Assembly: GCA_028117185.1 (NCBI GenBank)
Contig: JAOHHD010000032.1
Coordinates: 1 to 11,882, forward strand
Direction of reading: 5' to 3'
DNA: 11,882 bases
Source of the DNA: Luminiphilus sp.
Lineage (GTDB): Bacteria > Pseudomonadota > Gammaproteobacteria > Pseudomonadales > Halieaceae
Below are positions 1 through 7,955 of this stretch, piece after piece. Each line of letters opens with the position of its first letter. The stretch's first letter is position 1. Under the pieces are notes generated by a model that saw only the letters and a list, made by a program, of their open reading frames with translations, was not told the origin of the DNA and did no database searches. A program made the translations under genes and the position numbers.

Positions 1-6
1 AATCAT
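1..6 (-). CDS. azlD: Presumed start of azlD (branched-chain amino acid export, small subunit), cut by window edge
   Basis: Only the first two codons (ATG ATT) lie in the window. The ATG at 6..4 overlaps the TGA stop of the azlC-like gene in an ATGA arrangement, which is the typical translational coupling of azlC to azlD. The identification rests entirely on this overlap and on the usual gene order, since no diagnostic residue is visible. Confidence 0.4.
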
Positions 7-689
7 CGCTGACCTCGACGCGTAATCAGCAACATGATGACGACACTAATGAACACGGCCACTAACAGGCCAGCCCGATTAGGGAGCTCGGCAAACAGAT
101 AGGTGATGATCATGGCGAGTATGGCTGCCCCGATTTTATCCGGGCGGTTACTGGCTGCCATCATCAGGCTGACGAACAGCACTGGCGCGGCAAATTCGAC
201 CCCCCAGCTAGCGGGAATAGCAGGGCCCAGTACGACACCTATTGCTGTAAATAGCATCCACAATGACCAAAAAGTGAAGCCTGCAGCCAAAAAGTAGTGC
301 CTAAAAGTGTCGGGTTCCTTGATCGGGTTCAATTGGCTTAAGACAAACACCTGATCAATCAGGACATAAGGTCCGACCCATCTGAACCAGGTGGGCTGAT
401 GTTGAAATTGCGGCGCCAACGCAACGGAATAGAGCATATGGCGTGCACCTACCACCAAAGCGGCACTGACGGCGGCGGCGACCGATGCCCCCTCACCAAT
501 TAAGGTAAACAGCGTCACCTGTATGGCGCCACCAAAAATAATGGGGGATGAAGACCATCCTAGCCACTCTGGGATACCGGCATTAGCTACGACCACGCCA
601 AAAACAAAGGCAAAGGGAATGGCAGGAATAAACAATGGCAGGGCGCTCGCAGCGCCGCTGATAGCGGGTGAAAATCGTTTGGTACTCAT
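3..689 (-). CDS. azlC: AzlC family branched-chain amino acid exporter, large subunit
   Basis: This 228-residue integral membrane protein belongs to the AzlC family, whose members pair with the small AzlD protein to export branched-chain amino acids or their analogues. The N-terminal region (residues 10-35, with the PLFIPAIPFAFVFG stretch) and the signature GARHMLYSVALAP near residues 81-93 match the family, as does the length. Hydrophobic segments run through the whole protein, with a clear C-terminal pair around residues 160-222. The start is the ATG at 689. No strong Shine-Dalgarno is visible upstream, and another ATG eight bases further upstream is out of frame. The TGA stop overlaps a likely azlD start at the window edge, so this is the first gene of an azlCD pair. 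The substrate cannot be fixed from sequence. Confidence 0.9.
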   Translation of the reverse strand: MSTKRFSPAISGAASALPLFIPAIPFAFVFGVVVANAGIPEWLGWSSSPIIFGGAIQVTLFTLIGEGASVAAAVSAALVVGARHMLYSVALAPQFQHQPTWFRWVGPYVLIDQVFVLSQLNPIKEPDTFRHYFLAAGFTFWSLWMLFTAIGVVLGPAIPASWGVEFAAPVLFVSLMMAASNRPDKIGAAILAMIITYLFAELPNRAGLLVAVFISVVIMLLITRRGQR

Positions 690-1238
690 GGGGTCATACC
701 GACAACCCGCAGGGGTAACATGATGGGGTGAATAGGGAGCGCATACAGTACGTCGTGGGTTTCCTGCTAGGGCGAAGTGCCGCGAACAGCGGAGCGGACT
801 CGCTATACAAGGTCGAGGTGACTACCGGGATACTGCAGCAGCGGATGTTTCATGATAGTCCTTACTCACGGGCTTGATGCTGGCTGTATCGATCCACCCA
901 ATTCGCTCGAACTGCAACGACGCAGTAGCTGGCTTGGAGGGCATTCGAACACATCCAGTCTCATACAGACAAGCCCAGCGTGACGGTCGGCTGGCGATGC
1001 GGATCCGCCGCTTGTCCTGCTTGCGAGACGCGATTTTAGATATGATGACGCCATGACGAATGGCCACTCAATCAAAAAATTAGCCAGTGCTCTGGTAATT
1101 TGGCGCTCGTGCGTTGCTGACCGCTGCCACTGGCGTATGGTTGAGTGTGAAATGAATAAGCATAGGCTTCGTAGTGTGGTTCGAGAGAGAGCGGCTAATC
1201 ATGGGTGGGTTTGATTGGGCAATGCTGAGCGGGTGTCG
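690..1238. other. About 550-base gene-poor gap between the divergent azlC and DUF418 genes
   Basis: No protein family, tRNA or strong hairpin is recognisable here. It must hold the promoters of the two divergent genes, but no convincing -35/-10 pair stands out; a TTGAGT at 1141 followed by a poor -10 is the best I see for the plus strand. Short overlapping open frames on both strands (822-1067) resemble no known family. A 16-codon minus-strand frame at 803-853 has a good ribosome-binding site (AAGGA five bases before its ATG) and could be a short peptide or the remnant of a gene start. Confidence 0.5.
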
Positions 1239-2414
1239 ATGACGCAGTCCCCTGAACGTATAGCCTTTTTTGATGTGCTTCGGGGCGTCGCGCTGTTTGG
1301 TATCTTGGTCGTCAACGTGTTTAGCTTTGGCGCTGATGCGGCCGTATGGACAGATGCAGCAGACCGTGTTGCCTGGACGCTCAAGCATATCGTCTTTGAA
1401 TCAAAGTTCTGGGCGCTATATAGCGTATTGTTCGGCATCGGCTTTTACCTGCAGCGCATGTCTCCCACTTACACGTTGGCACGTGCTGTTCGCAGGCTGT
1501 CGGTACTGATGGCGTTGGGTTGCCTGCATGCTTTGTTGTTCGAGGGCGACATTCTCATGCTGTATGCGGAGCTGGGCGTGCTCTTACTGTGCCTCAACGG
1601 GCTGCCCAACCGTTGGCTGCTAGGTGTTTGTGTGGCACTTAGCCTCAGTTTTCCGCTCGGACACCTGCTGGGAGATGACCGCGGCGACGAGCGGCCGCCT
1701 GAGAATAGCGAGGAGGCCATTGAGTGGCTTGAGGACGACTTGGCGCACTCACCGTTATCGATTGGTGGCTTTAGCGATGTGGTCACATACCACTCAGGTA
1801 ATATCCCCGAGCGATTCTGGGCCGATTGGCAATATCCAGATTCAGGATTATTGGTGCTCACTTTCTTTTTACTGGGCGTCTATTTTATGCGCGTTGGGTG
1901 GCCTAGATTACAGATGCTCTCGTTTCAATCGGGTTATCGCCTGGCGGCGAGTTTTTGGCTGGCGGGCCTTTTTTTGATGGGAGTAGAGCGTTACTTAGCC
2001 CTAAGTGTGGGCTATGACGCGTTCGGCAAATCAGATGCGTCAGCGCTCTGGGTTCTGTTGGGAGACCTTGTCTACCTTTGCGCTGCGTTCCTGTTAACGG
2101 GTGCTTGGTTTGTCAGCGTGTGGTGCTGGACGCAGGGCAACTGGGCCACGGCGCTTCGTGCGCGCGTTGCAAGTGCGGGCCGGGTGAGTCTGTCGGCATA
2201 CCTCAGTCAAACGCTCATTTTTACGACGGTATTTTATGACTATGGCTTCGGCAAAGCGTTTGAATGGGGGCCGTTCGCGGTATGCTGCTTTGCGGTAGTG
2301 GTTTATTTCGCACAGTTGATGATCTGTCACTGGTGGTGTGAGCGATTCCGTCTGGGGCCGATGGAATGGTTGTGGCGGTCCCTAACGTATCTTCGCTGGA
2401 TGTCGATTCGGTAA
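1239..2414 (+). CDS. DUF418 domain-containing (YeiB-type) integral membrane protein
   Basis: This polytopic inner-membrane protein of about 391 residues belongs to the DUF418/YeiB group, whose molecular function is poorly defined; relatives are often suggested to be transporters. The N-terminus carries the typical RIAFFDVLRGVALFGILVVN motif, followed by FWALYSVLFGIGFYLQR, and a helix containing GDILMLYAELG. The C-terminal DUF418 domain has GRVSLSAYLSQTLIFT and ends with FRLGPMEWLWRSLTYLRW, both characteristic. I prefer the ATG at 1239 because the conserved sequence starts six residues later; TTG at 1215 and GTG at 1233 are in-frame alternatives. The upstream GAGCGGGTG is only a weak ribosome-binding site. 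The gene stands alone on its strand and converges on the synthetase gene, with 91 bases between the two stops and no clear terminator there. Confidence 0.87.
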   Translation: MTQSPERIAFFDVLRGVALFGILVVNVFSFGADAAVWTDAADRVAWTLKHIVFESKFWALYSVLFGIGFYLQRMSPTYTLARAVRRLSVLMALGCLHALLFEGDILMLYAELGVLLLCLNGLPNRWLLGVCVALSLSFPLGHLLGDDRGDERPPENSEEAIEWLEDDLAHSPLSIGGFSDVVTYHSGNIPERFWADWQYPDSGLLVLTFFLLGVYFMRVGWPRLQMLSFQSGYRLAASFWLAGLFLMGVERYLALSVGYDAFGKSDASALWVLLGDLVYLCAAFLLTGAWFVSVWCWTQGNWATALRARVASAGRVSLSAYLSQTLIFTTVFYDYGFGKAFEWGPFAVCCFAVVVYFAQLMICHWWCERFRLGPMEWLWRSLTYLRWMSIR

Positions 2415-2505
2415 TTTGGGTTGGGGCTACTAACTGGTGCTCCCTGAAGACGTCGCTTTCTCGAACACCCAACCGTGGCTCACTGCAATGAAACAGGTCT
2501 TAGCG

Positions 2506-4473
2506 TTACCGGTTAGCGTGATTGGTGGGTTGCGTCGGACTGCCTGTGTGCAGTCCGGGAGCGAGCCGCATCGCCTTTAAAATTAATGACTGCGGCGACA
2601 CCGTCACATCATCTTCCAGCGTGGCGCCGCCCATCAGCATTGAACCATGGTTGATCACGGTGTTGTTGCCAATTGTGGTTCGTGCCACGTTGAGTATGCG
2701 ATTCTCAAAGCTATGGAGCTGCATCTGACCATTCACCACGCAGTCATCACCAATATCAACTGCGTGCCAATCAGAGAGCTGTATGGGTAGCCCGATCAGG
2801 CTTCGTTGGCCGATTCGACAGCCAAACCGCCGCAACAGCGGGTTAGCCAGAGCGGTTCCCGCAACAGTACTCATAAAGCTTGCCATGAGTCGAAAAAAAC
2901 AGTCTTGCGCGAGAAAATACGCGAAATGCCGCACCGACCAAAAAGGGGCGCTATTTTTCGCGCCCCAAGAGTTGCCCACGAGAAGATACTTTATGAGCAA
3001 TGCAAGAAGCGGCAAGCTGATGGGGAACAGGATGCTGGTGATCAGTGCTGCCCCAATATTGCTGAACCCCACTGCATTGAGGGATACCAGCAACATGGTG
3101 GCGATAAAGACAGTGAGGCCTGGTACGACACCGACGGAGGCAAAGTCATTTAAAACAAAGCGCATTATGAAGATCCACCAGGAAGGCTTCGGGTGAACTG
3201 GTTGTGCCTGCTGCAACGTTGCGCCAAGTGATAGTGGCGGGTTTCCTGCGAGAACCCGTTGGAGGTCTGGGCGATCTCTGTATTGCTCTCGGTAGTCATG
3301 AGATCCAATTGGCGTCGAAACCCCCAGAAGCAAATTGCCGGGCAACGCGCCAGGTTCAATCATTGCGTTATTACTAGCGAAGAAGCCCGCGGGTAATCGG
3401 AGTGGTTTTACCAAAAGAAATGCGCCGTGCTCATCCAGGACGTTACAGTAGCAACCTTGTGCAATAAAAATATTGGCATCGGCTTCGAGTTGCTCGGGCA
3501 ATACATTAACGAGCGCGTCGCATTCTGAGGCCCCGACTTGCGAGAATTTTACACCGGCTAGTGCTCGCAGATATTGCCCTGTCAGACTCCAACCCCACAT
3601 TTGCTGGATTTGATTCATTTTAGTTTGTCGGTATCGGGCTAGCGTGCCCGTGAGGCTGACGGCGCCAATCCATCCAGACGGAGTGGGCGTCAGCCGAAGG
3701 AAGAGGCAGATCAGAAGCGAACTAGAGAGCACGCCAATCCAGATGCCGGCGATGCCAGCGCCCCCTATTGCCAGAAGGCCGCTGAGTGTGAGTGCAGTAT
3801 CATCTACGCTGAGCGTGTTGAGCGCGTCTAGGCCAAGAAAAAACGAAGCGATGAGCGCGATAAACGCGCCGGGAATCACCACTAATGACAGTTCGAGTGC
3901 GAGTTGCAGCAAGACATTGCGAACGTCGATGGCGGCCATTATGAGTCGATTGCGCTTTGGGTGATCGGGCGTTTTCACTGGATGGAGCTTGCCCACCGGA
4001 GACCCTGGAACACCACTAATTTGTGAATAAGCGTCGCAAGCACCTTGTAGCGATGACAACGGCGTTAACCACGAGCCCTCTGCGAGGATGCCGCCGGCTG
4101 ACACCATGGCTCGACTCCCCACTCGAGCGCGGGGGCCAATGTGTATGGCTTTTAGGGTGAATAGCGAAGATTCCCATTCGATCGTGCTAATTTGCGCGCC
4201 TGCCTGAATCACAGCGCCTTCCTCAATCGTCATCAGAGAGAGCGGGCCATACCACTCGGTGCTTTGTGCAATGAAGGCGCCGGGGTGAATATGCGCGCCA
4301 AGACTACGTAGAGCCCAATTAAAAAGCGTTGGACTTCTCAGGCCATTCACCAGCGGCCTCAAGACAAAGCCCGCCTGTTGCTCCAGCCACCAAACCTGCA
4401 GGTGGTGCCGGGAATATTTTTGGTAGCGGCCCGGTTCTAATGTGGCTTCTAATCCCATTACAACTTGTATCAA
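2506..4473 (-). CDS. C-terminal half of Pls/PosA-type nonribosomal peptide synthetase (membrane plus three beta-helix domains)
   Basis: This 655-residue open frame is the condensation half of a Pls/PosA-like synthetase. Hexapeptide-repeat, left-handed beta-helix (acyltransferase-like) segments lie around residues 58-140, 300-390 and 540-640. They are separated by two pairs of membrane helices (about 183-215 with 228-260, and about 433-465 with 470-500). This is the alternating soluble/membrane layout of epsilon-poly-L-lysine synthetase, where the three tandem domains form the peptide bonds. The frame begins with TTG at 4473, or ATG at 4458, and neither has a ribosome-binding site. It is in the same reading frame as the upstream adenylation-carrier gene, separated only by a TGA and five sense codons. 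It is therefore probably the rest of one gene rather than an independent one. If translated separately it would lack its partner domains but could assemble with them in the membrane. The frame ends at a TAA at 2506-2508. Confidence 0.85.
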   Translation of the reverse strand: MIQVVMGLEATLEPGRYQKYSRHHLQVWWLEQQAGFVLRPLVNGLRSPTLFNWALRSLGAHIHPGAFIAQSTEWYGPLSLMTIEEGAVIQAGAQISTIEWESSLFTLKAIHIGPRARVGSRAMVSAGGILAEGSWLTPLSSLQGACDAYSQISGVPGSPVGKLHPVKTPDHPKRNRLIMAAIDVRNVLLQLALELSLVVIPGAFIALIASFFLGLDALNTLSVDDTALTLSGLLAIGGAGIAGIWIGVLSSSLLICLFLRLTPTPSGWIGAVSLTGTLARYRQTKMNQIQQMWGWSLTGQYLRALAGVKFSQVGASECDALVNVLPEQLEADANIFIAQGCYCNVLDEHGAFLLVKPLRLPAGFFASNNAMIEPGALPGNLLLGVSTPIGSHDYREQYRDRPDLQRVLAGNPPLSLGATLQQAQPVHPKPSWWIFIMRFVLNDFASVGVVPGLTVFIATMLLVSLNAVGFSNIGAALITSILFPISLPLLALLIKYLLVGNSWGAKNSAPFWSVRHFAYFLAQDCFFRLMASFMSTVAGTALANPLLRRFGCRIGQRSLIGLPIQLSDWHAVDIGDDCVVNGQMQLHSFENRILNVARTTIGNNTVINHGSMLMGGATLEDDVTVSPQSLILKAMRLAPGLHTGSPTQPTNHANR

Positions 4474-4488
4474 ATGGAGAAAAACGAC

Positions 4489-4491
4489 TCA
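4489..4491 (-). other. In-frame TGA codon interrupting the Pls/PosA-like synthetase frame
   Basis: Reading the minus strand, the codons around this site are AAT TTG AGC TGA GTC GTT TTT CTC CAT TTG, with no change of frame between the adenylation-carrier half and the beta-helix half. Without the TGA the two halves form one frame of 1,419 codons matching the single-chain family architecture, with the stop falling inside the predicted second membrane helix. TGA is used as an ordinary stop by the azlC-like, amidinotransferase and asparagine synthase genes here, so genome-wide reassignment is unlikely. The candidates are a nonsense mutation, stop readthrough, or a one-base sequence error from TGG, CGA or TGC/TGT. 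Confidence 0.85.
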
Positions 4492-6765
4492 GCTCAAATT
4501 CACGAAGGGCACGATCATATAGAGGCAATACGTAATAATGGTCGCGCCCAAAAAGCCCAAGATATCGCCTGAAAGTAGCAATACCTCTGGGTCAATAATC
4601 GCCAGTCCTAGTCCCGCAACGAGCACCAGCGGTACGCGAAGTAATACAGCGGCACTGGCCTGCAGTGCACTGAAAGTGCGAAAGGAGTACATATTGCTCT
4701 CGACCTCAGCGTCGTCGCGAGTCGGTGGGGTAAGATGACTGTCCTCGGATGCTACTTCGGGTTGAATCGTGTCAGCGAGTGCCGCGATATCTGCGGCACA
4801 GCGATGTTCGCTAAGCAGAGATCTGACTGTCACGGGATAGCCCGTCGCTTGCAGTGTTTGTGTGAGTTGAGCAATGGCAATGGAGTGAGCGCCCCACTGA
4901 ACAAAGTCGTCGCGCCAACCAAGATCGCTTCCCAGTTTTGCCCGACATAGCGCTAGCACGCGGACGTCGAGCGACTCACCGAGGGCGTCATCTTGTTGTG
5001 GGCTGAGCACCGGTCTCTGGTCGGATGTGCTGGGAAGCGCCGAAACCTGCGGTAACGCACGCCGATCGATCTTGCCCGACGCGGCCACGAGGTCAAATTG
5101 GTCAATGAGAAAGACTCGACTGGGTACCGCATAGGGGGGAAATTTTTGTCCCACGAGCGTTTGTGCTTCAGCCAGTAGCGGCTGCCCAAGTAGCTGCACA
5201 CTCGCGTCCCGTTGGGATTTATGCCAGAGCAATGGCGCGCGAACAAAAGCGATCAGCTCATTGTTTTGACAATCGAGTACCGCAGTTTCGAACTCGGCAA
5301 AGTGATCTTGTAATAGCGACTCAATTGGCTGCGCTTCGACGCGGAACCCCCTTACCTTGAGCTGTGCATCGAGACGACCGTGAAAATGGACTCTCAGGGT
5401 GGTGGGGTCAACGTGGCATCGATCACCCGATCGATACAGGCGACCGAATTGGGGGTGGGTGATAAATTGTGCGGCCGTGGCCTCAGCTCTATTGCGGTAG
5501 CCCTGTGCCAGCTGGCAACCGCCAATGCAGAGCTCGCCCTCTGTGCCATGCGGGAGCAGCGCTAATGTCGCCGGATCAAGAATGAAGTAGGTCACTCCTG
5601 CGAAAGGGCTGCCAATCGTGACTGGCTCATTGGGCCGCAGCAGTTGCCGACTGGTGTCCGTACTCACCTCGGTGGGACCATAAGTATTGACGATCTGCCG
5701 GCGCGCCCTCGACCATGGCTCAACCAGTGAGGCGGGAAAAGCCTCTCCAGCTGGCACGATATAGCGACAAATAGGATAAGGCAGATCAAGTTCAGGGTTG
5801 GTGGTTAAGGTGGAGAGCAAAACGGGCGGGCAAAACAACGCGGTAACACAGTGATCCCTGAGAATCGGGAGCAGTTGTGGACCAGAGCGCAATGCTGCCT
5901 TGGTGAGTAAGACAACCTCGCAGCCGGCGACCCAGGCGCTATACATTTCAGAAATGCTGCCGTCATAACCGAGCGAAGAAGTGAGTGAACTCGCATCACT
6001 ACCAGGTACAAAATCATAAAACGTTGCATACGATTGCACGAGATTGATATATCCGGCATGGGGGCATTCAACGCCTTTGGGTGCGCCGGTGGTGCCGCTG
6101 GTGTAAAAGAGGGAAGCGATTCGCTGGGTTGGCGAACCCTGATCAGCGTTAGGGTTAGACAGCGACCTCAGGGTAGAGGATGCAGTGCGGCTATCTGCAA
6201 CTTTCAGTGACTCAAGAGAACATATCGACATTCCCTCTATCGCAAGAGATGTGTCATTGGTTAATGCAAGTTGCGGATCAGTGATTAGCAGTGCGGGCGC
6301 CGCATCGTCCAATATCTGTTGGTAAAGATGGCTAGGTGACTCCGGATCAATAAAGACTTGCGTCGCGCCGGCCTTGAGAATGGCTAGGTGCAGCGCCACA
6401 GTGTCGACAGAGTCTTGTCGCAAGTGCACGGCCACTATCTCATCATGCCCGCTCAGGTGCTGTCGGATATAGTCAGCGAAGCGATTGGCTTTTGCGTCGA
6501 GTTCGGCGTAGCTGAAAGATTCCCCCGATTCGGGAATCGTGAGCGCAGTAAAATCTGGGAATCGTGCTGCCGAGCGCTCAAAGATTTCATGTAGCCAGCG
6601 CGCACCTATCTGATGGCGATGCTGCCCCCAGCTGTCCCTCGCCGCGGGCTGACTGAGTACCGTTTTGAGGGGGGGAGGTTTAGTGCTCTCCGCCGCGACG
6701 CTGCGGTAGCGCAGCCAGGCAGCGGTCAGCAATAAGAGGAGAAGCGTTATCCATAGGAGGCTCAT
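4489..6765 (-). CDS. Pls/PosA-type nonribosomal peptide synthetase, adenylation and carrier half
   Basis: This 758-residue protein would activate an amino acid as its adenylate and load it on its own carrier domain. Residues 4-18 form a leucine-rich N-terminal membrane segment. The adenylation domain spans about 57-575: P-loop-like YTSGTTGAPKG at 221-231, NTYGPTE at 360-366, YRSGD at 444-448, GRLDAQLKVRGFR at 463-475, and GKIDRRALP at 564-572 with catalytic Lys565. The carrier domain (about 595-665) has WGAHS with the phosphopantetheine Ser628. Two membrane segments follow (about 700-725 and 738-758). By alignment to GrsA from memory, the pocket residues read D G S F V A T T D K; Asp268 is the usual anchor for an alpha-amino group and Asp370 sits where the ornithine code also has Asp. 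The gene starts at ATG 6765, 33 bases after the amidinotransferase stop, without an obvious ribosome-binding site. It ends at an in-frame TGA, after which the family's remaining domains continue in frame. Confidence 0.9.
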   Translation of the reverse strand: MSLLWITLLLLLLTAAWLRYRSVAAESTKPPPLKTVLSQPAARDSWGQHRHQIGARWLHEIFERSAARFPDFTALTIPESGESFSYAELDAKANRFADYIRQHLSGHDEIVAVHLRQDSVDTVALHLAILKAGATQVFIDPESPSHLYQQILDDAAPALLITDPQLALTNDTSLAIEGMSICSLESLKVADSRTASSTLRSLSNPNADQGSPTQRIASLFYTSGTTGAPKGVECPHAGYINLVQSYATFYDFVPGSDASSLTSSLGYDGSISEMYSAWVAGCEVVLLTKAALRSGPQLLPILRDHCVTALFCPPVLLSTLTTNPELDLPYPICRYIVPAGEAFPASLVEPWSRARRQIVNTYGPTEVSTDTSRQLLRPNEPVTIGSPFAGVTYFILDPATLALLPHGTEGELCIGGCQLAQGYRNRAEATAAQFITHPQFGRLYRSGDRCHVDPTTLRVHFHGRLDAQLKVRGFRVEAQPIESLLQDHFAEFETAVLDCQNNELIAFVRAPLLWHKSQRDASVQLLGQPLLAEAQTLVGQKFPPYAVPSRVFLIDQFDLVAASGKIDRRALPQVSALPSTSDQRPVLSPQQDDALGESLDVRVLALCRAKLGSDLGWRDDFVQWGAHSIAIAQLTQTLQATGYPVTVRSLLSEHRCAADIAALADTIQPEVASEDSHLTPPTRDDAEVESNMYSFRTFSALQASAAVLLRVPLVLVAGLGLAIIDPEVLLLSGDILGFLGATIITYCLYMIVPFVNLS

Positions 6766-6798
6766 AGGTCTGAACAGTGCGGGTGCGGCGTGCGCATC

Positions 6799-7848
6799 TC
6801 AATCGAAGTAGGATTCCATCTTACCGCGACGGCGTGTATCCAGTGTCACACAGTGAAACCCGCCGCCCATCATGCGCGAGTGTCTCAGCTTGAGCGGAAC
6901 GACCTCCATGTGGTGGCTTTCTAGCAGCTTGATGAGTGCTGTTTGATCGCGATCGACGACGACTGTATCGGGACCTAAACTAAACAGGTTCATATCAATC
7001 CACTCGCTGCCGATCGCTTGTTCTAGATAGTCTGCGGTGTAGCGATCCTGATTTTCCATGGGGGGGCTAAAGAGTATCTCCCACTGCTTTAAAAAGGGTG
7101 GGATGGTATCCGGCGATAACCGTGCGGGATTGGCGAGTAACAGCCCGGGCTTGAGTGCGACTAAAGTCGAGTCAATATGGCTGCCATAATAGACGTCTTT
7201 CATAAAGTGCACGGTGAACTTGTCTACTAGGACGCGTTGCAACCAGCGACCGCCCAGTTCATTGCCCGTTGCACTCACGAGATACAGCAAATCGCGACCA
7301 AATCGTAATACATTGGCCGCATCAAAGGCGGGTTCAATATTACGAGGAGTCGGTGCTGATACGTCGTATTCAAACAACCGGTCTTCGAGCATGGGCTGGG
7401 GGGCCGCGAACCAATTCGCGCCCTCCTCGAGATACTCCATGAGTAAACGTCGATAGGAGCCTGTTTCGAGGGATCGGCCTCTAATCACGTTGGGTGTTTC
7501 GATAACGGTATCGCCGATAACGAGCAGCACGTCTCTGGGGCAGTAGTTATAGTATCCCTGACACTCCCAGTGGGGCGTCTTGATGACTTGATCATGCGGC
7601 CAGACATCAGGCCTGTGTACAGTGATTCCCCTTGCTTCGAGTGCTTGAATAAACACCTGCAAATCTTCTTCGGTTTCTTCAATAATGTGATCAGGAAAAA
7701 CGCCCTGAGGCAGCGCATCGAGCGCACGATCAGGGTACTCCGCTAGCCGAGTACTTGGATCGGCAAAGGGAAAACGGGCGCCTAACGGATTCCCCACTAC
7801 AACCTCTTCCAACGGATCCCACTCGTTACAACTCCAGACTCTGGGCAT
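6799..7848 (-). CDS. Arginine amidinotransferase (AGAT/CyrA/SxtG family)
   Basis: This 349-residue enzyme belongs to the arginine:glycine amidinotransferase family, which moves the amidino group of arginine onto an amine acceptor, giving a guanidino compound and ornithine. The fold markers are all present: NEWDPLEEVVVG near the N-terminus, YCPRDVLLVIGDTVIETP at about 102-119, and FDAANVLRFGRDLLY with Asp176. Further on are YGSHIDSTLVALKPG with His224, and GGGFHCVTLDTRRRG with nucleophilic Cys333. Asp176, His224 and Cys333 correspond to the family's catalytic triad, so activity is expected. The acceptor is not predictable here: glycine (AGAT, CyrA), a polyketide-derived amine (SxtG) or lysine (phaseolotoxin-type) are known precedents. 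The gene lies 33 bases upstream of the synthetase, which suggests it supplies or modifies that pathway's building block. The start is ATG 7848 with only a weak GAG upstream. The preceding gene ends at a terminator, so it probably has its own promoter. Confidence 0.92.
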   Translation of the reverse strand: MPRVWSCNEWDPLEEVVVGNPLGARFPFADPSTRLAEYPDRALDALPQGVFPDHIIEETEEDLQVFIQALEARGITVHRPDVWPHDQVIKTPHWECQGYYNYCPRDVLLVIGDTVIETPNVIRGRSLETGSYRRLLMEYLEEGANWFAAPQPMLEDRLFEYDVSAPTPRNIEPAFDAANVLRFGRDLLYLVSATGNELGGRWLQRVLVDKFTVHFMKDVYYGSHIDSTLVALKPGLLLANPARLSPDTIPPFLKQWEILFSPPMENQDRYTADYLEQAIGSEWIDMNLFSLGPDTVVVDRDQTALIKLLESHHMEVVPLKLRHSRMMGGGFHCVTLDTRRRGKMESYFD

Positions 7849-7907
7849 CAGCGCTTACTCGAGGTTAAATTAAAAGAGAATTTGATCGGTTTGGGGCGTC
7901 TGGTAAC

Positions 7908-7932
7908 AAAAAAAGGCCACCCTTAGGTGGCC
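7908..7932 (-). terminator. Rho-independent terminator after the small secreted protein gene
   Basis: On the minus strand a perfect 7-bp stem (GGCCACC / GGTGGCC) closes a four-base loop and is followed directly by seven T. It lies 23 bases beyond the stop codon of the small secreted protein gene and about 60 bases before the amidinotransferase start. It therefore separates the two transcription units, or attenuates read-through into the second. Confidence 0.9.
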
Positions 7933-7955
7933 CCAGACAAAATTAAGCGCAGCGC

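Noticed and set aside
935..960. TTCGAA within a T-loop-like context, suggesting a tRNA
   Set aside because: The flanking bases do not form a T stem, and no anticodon arm, D arm or acceptor stem can be drawn around it.
822..1067. Open frames on both strands that could be a small gene
   Set aside because: The frames overlap one another, have no ribosome-binding site or recognisable family, and the residue composition looks non-coding.
2783..3196. Plus-strand open frames of over 100 codons opposite the synthetase
   Set aside because: They are antisense shadows of a strongly conserved minus-strand gene and show no family features or ribosome-binding site.
4489..4491. TGA as selenocysteine or a reassigned codon
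   Set aside because: TGA ends several other genes in the window, no selenoprotein family is involved, and the site lies in a membrane helix without a visible adjacent insertion hairpin.
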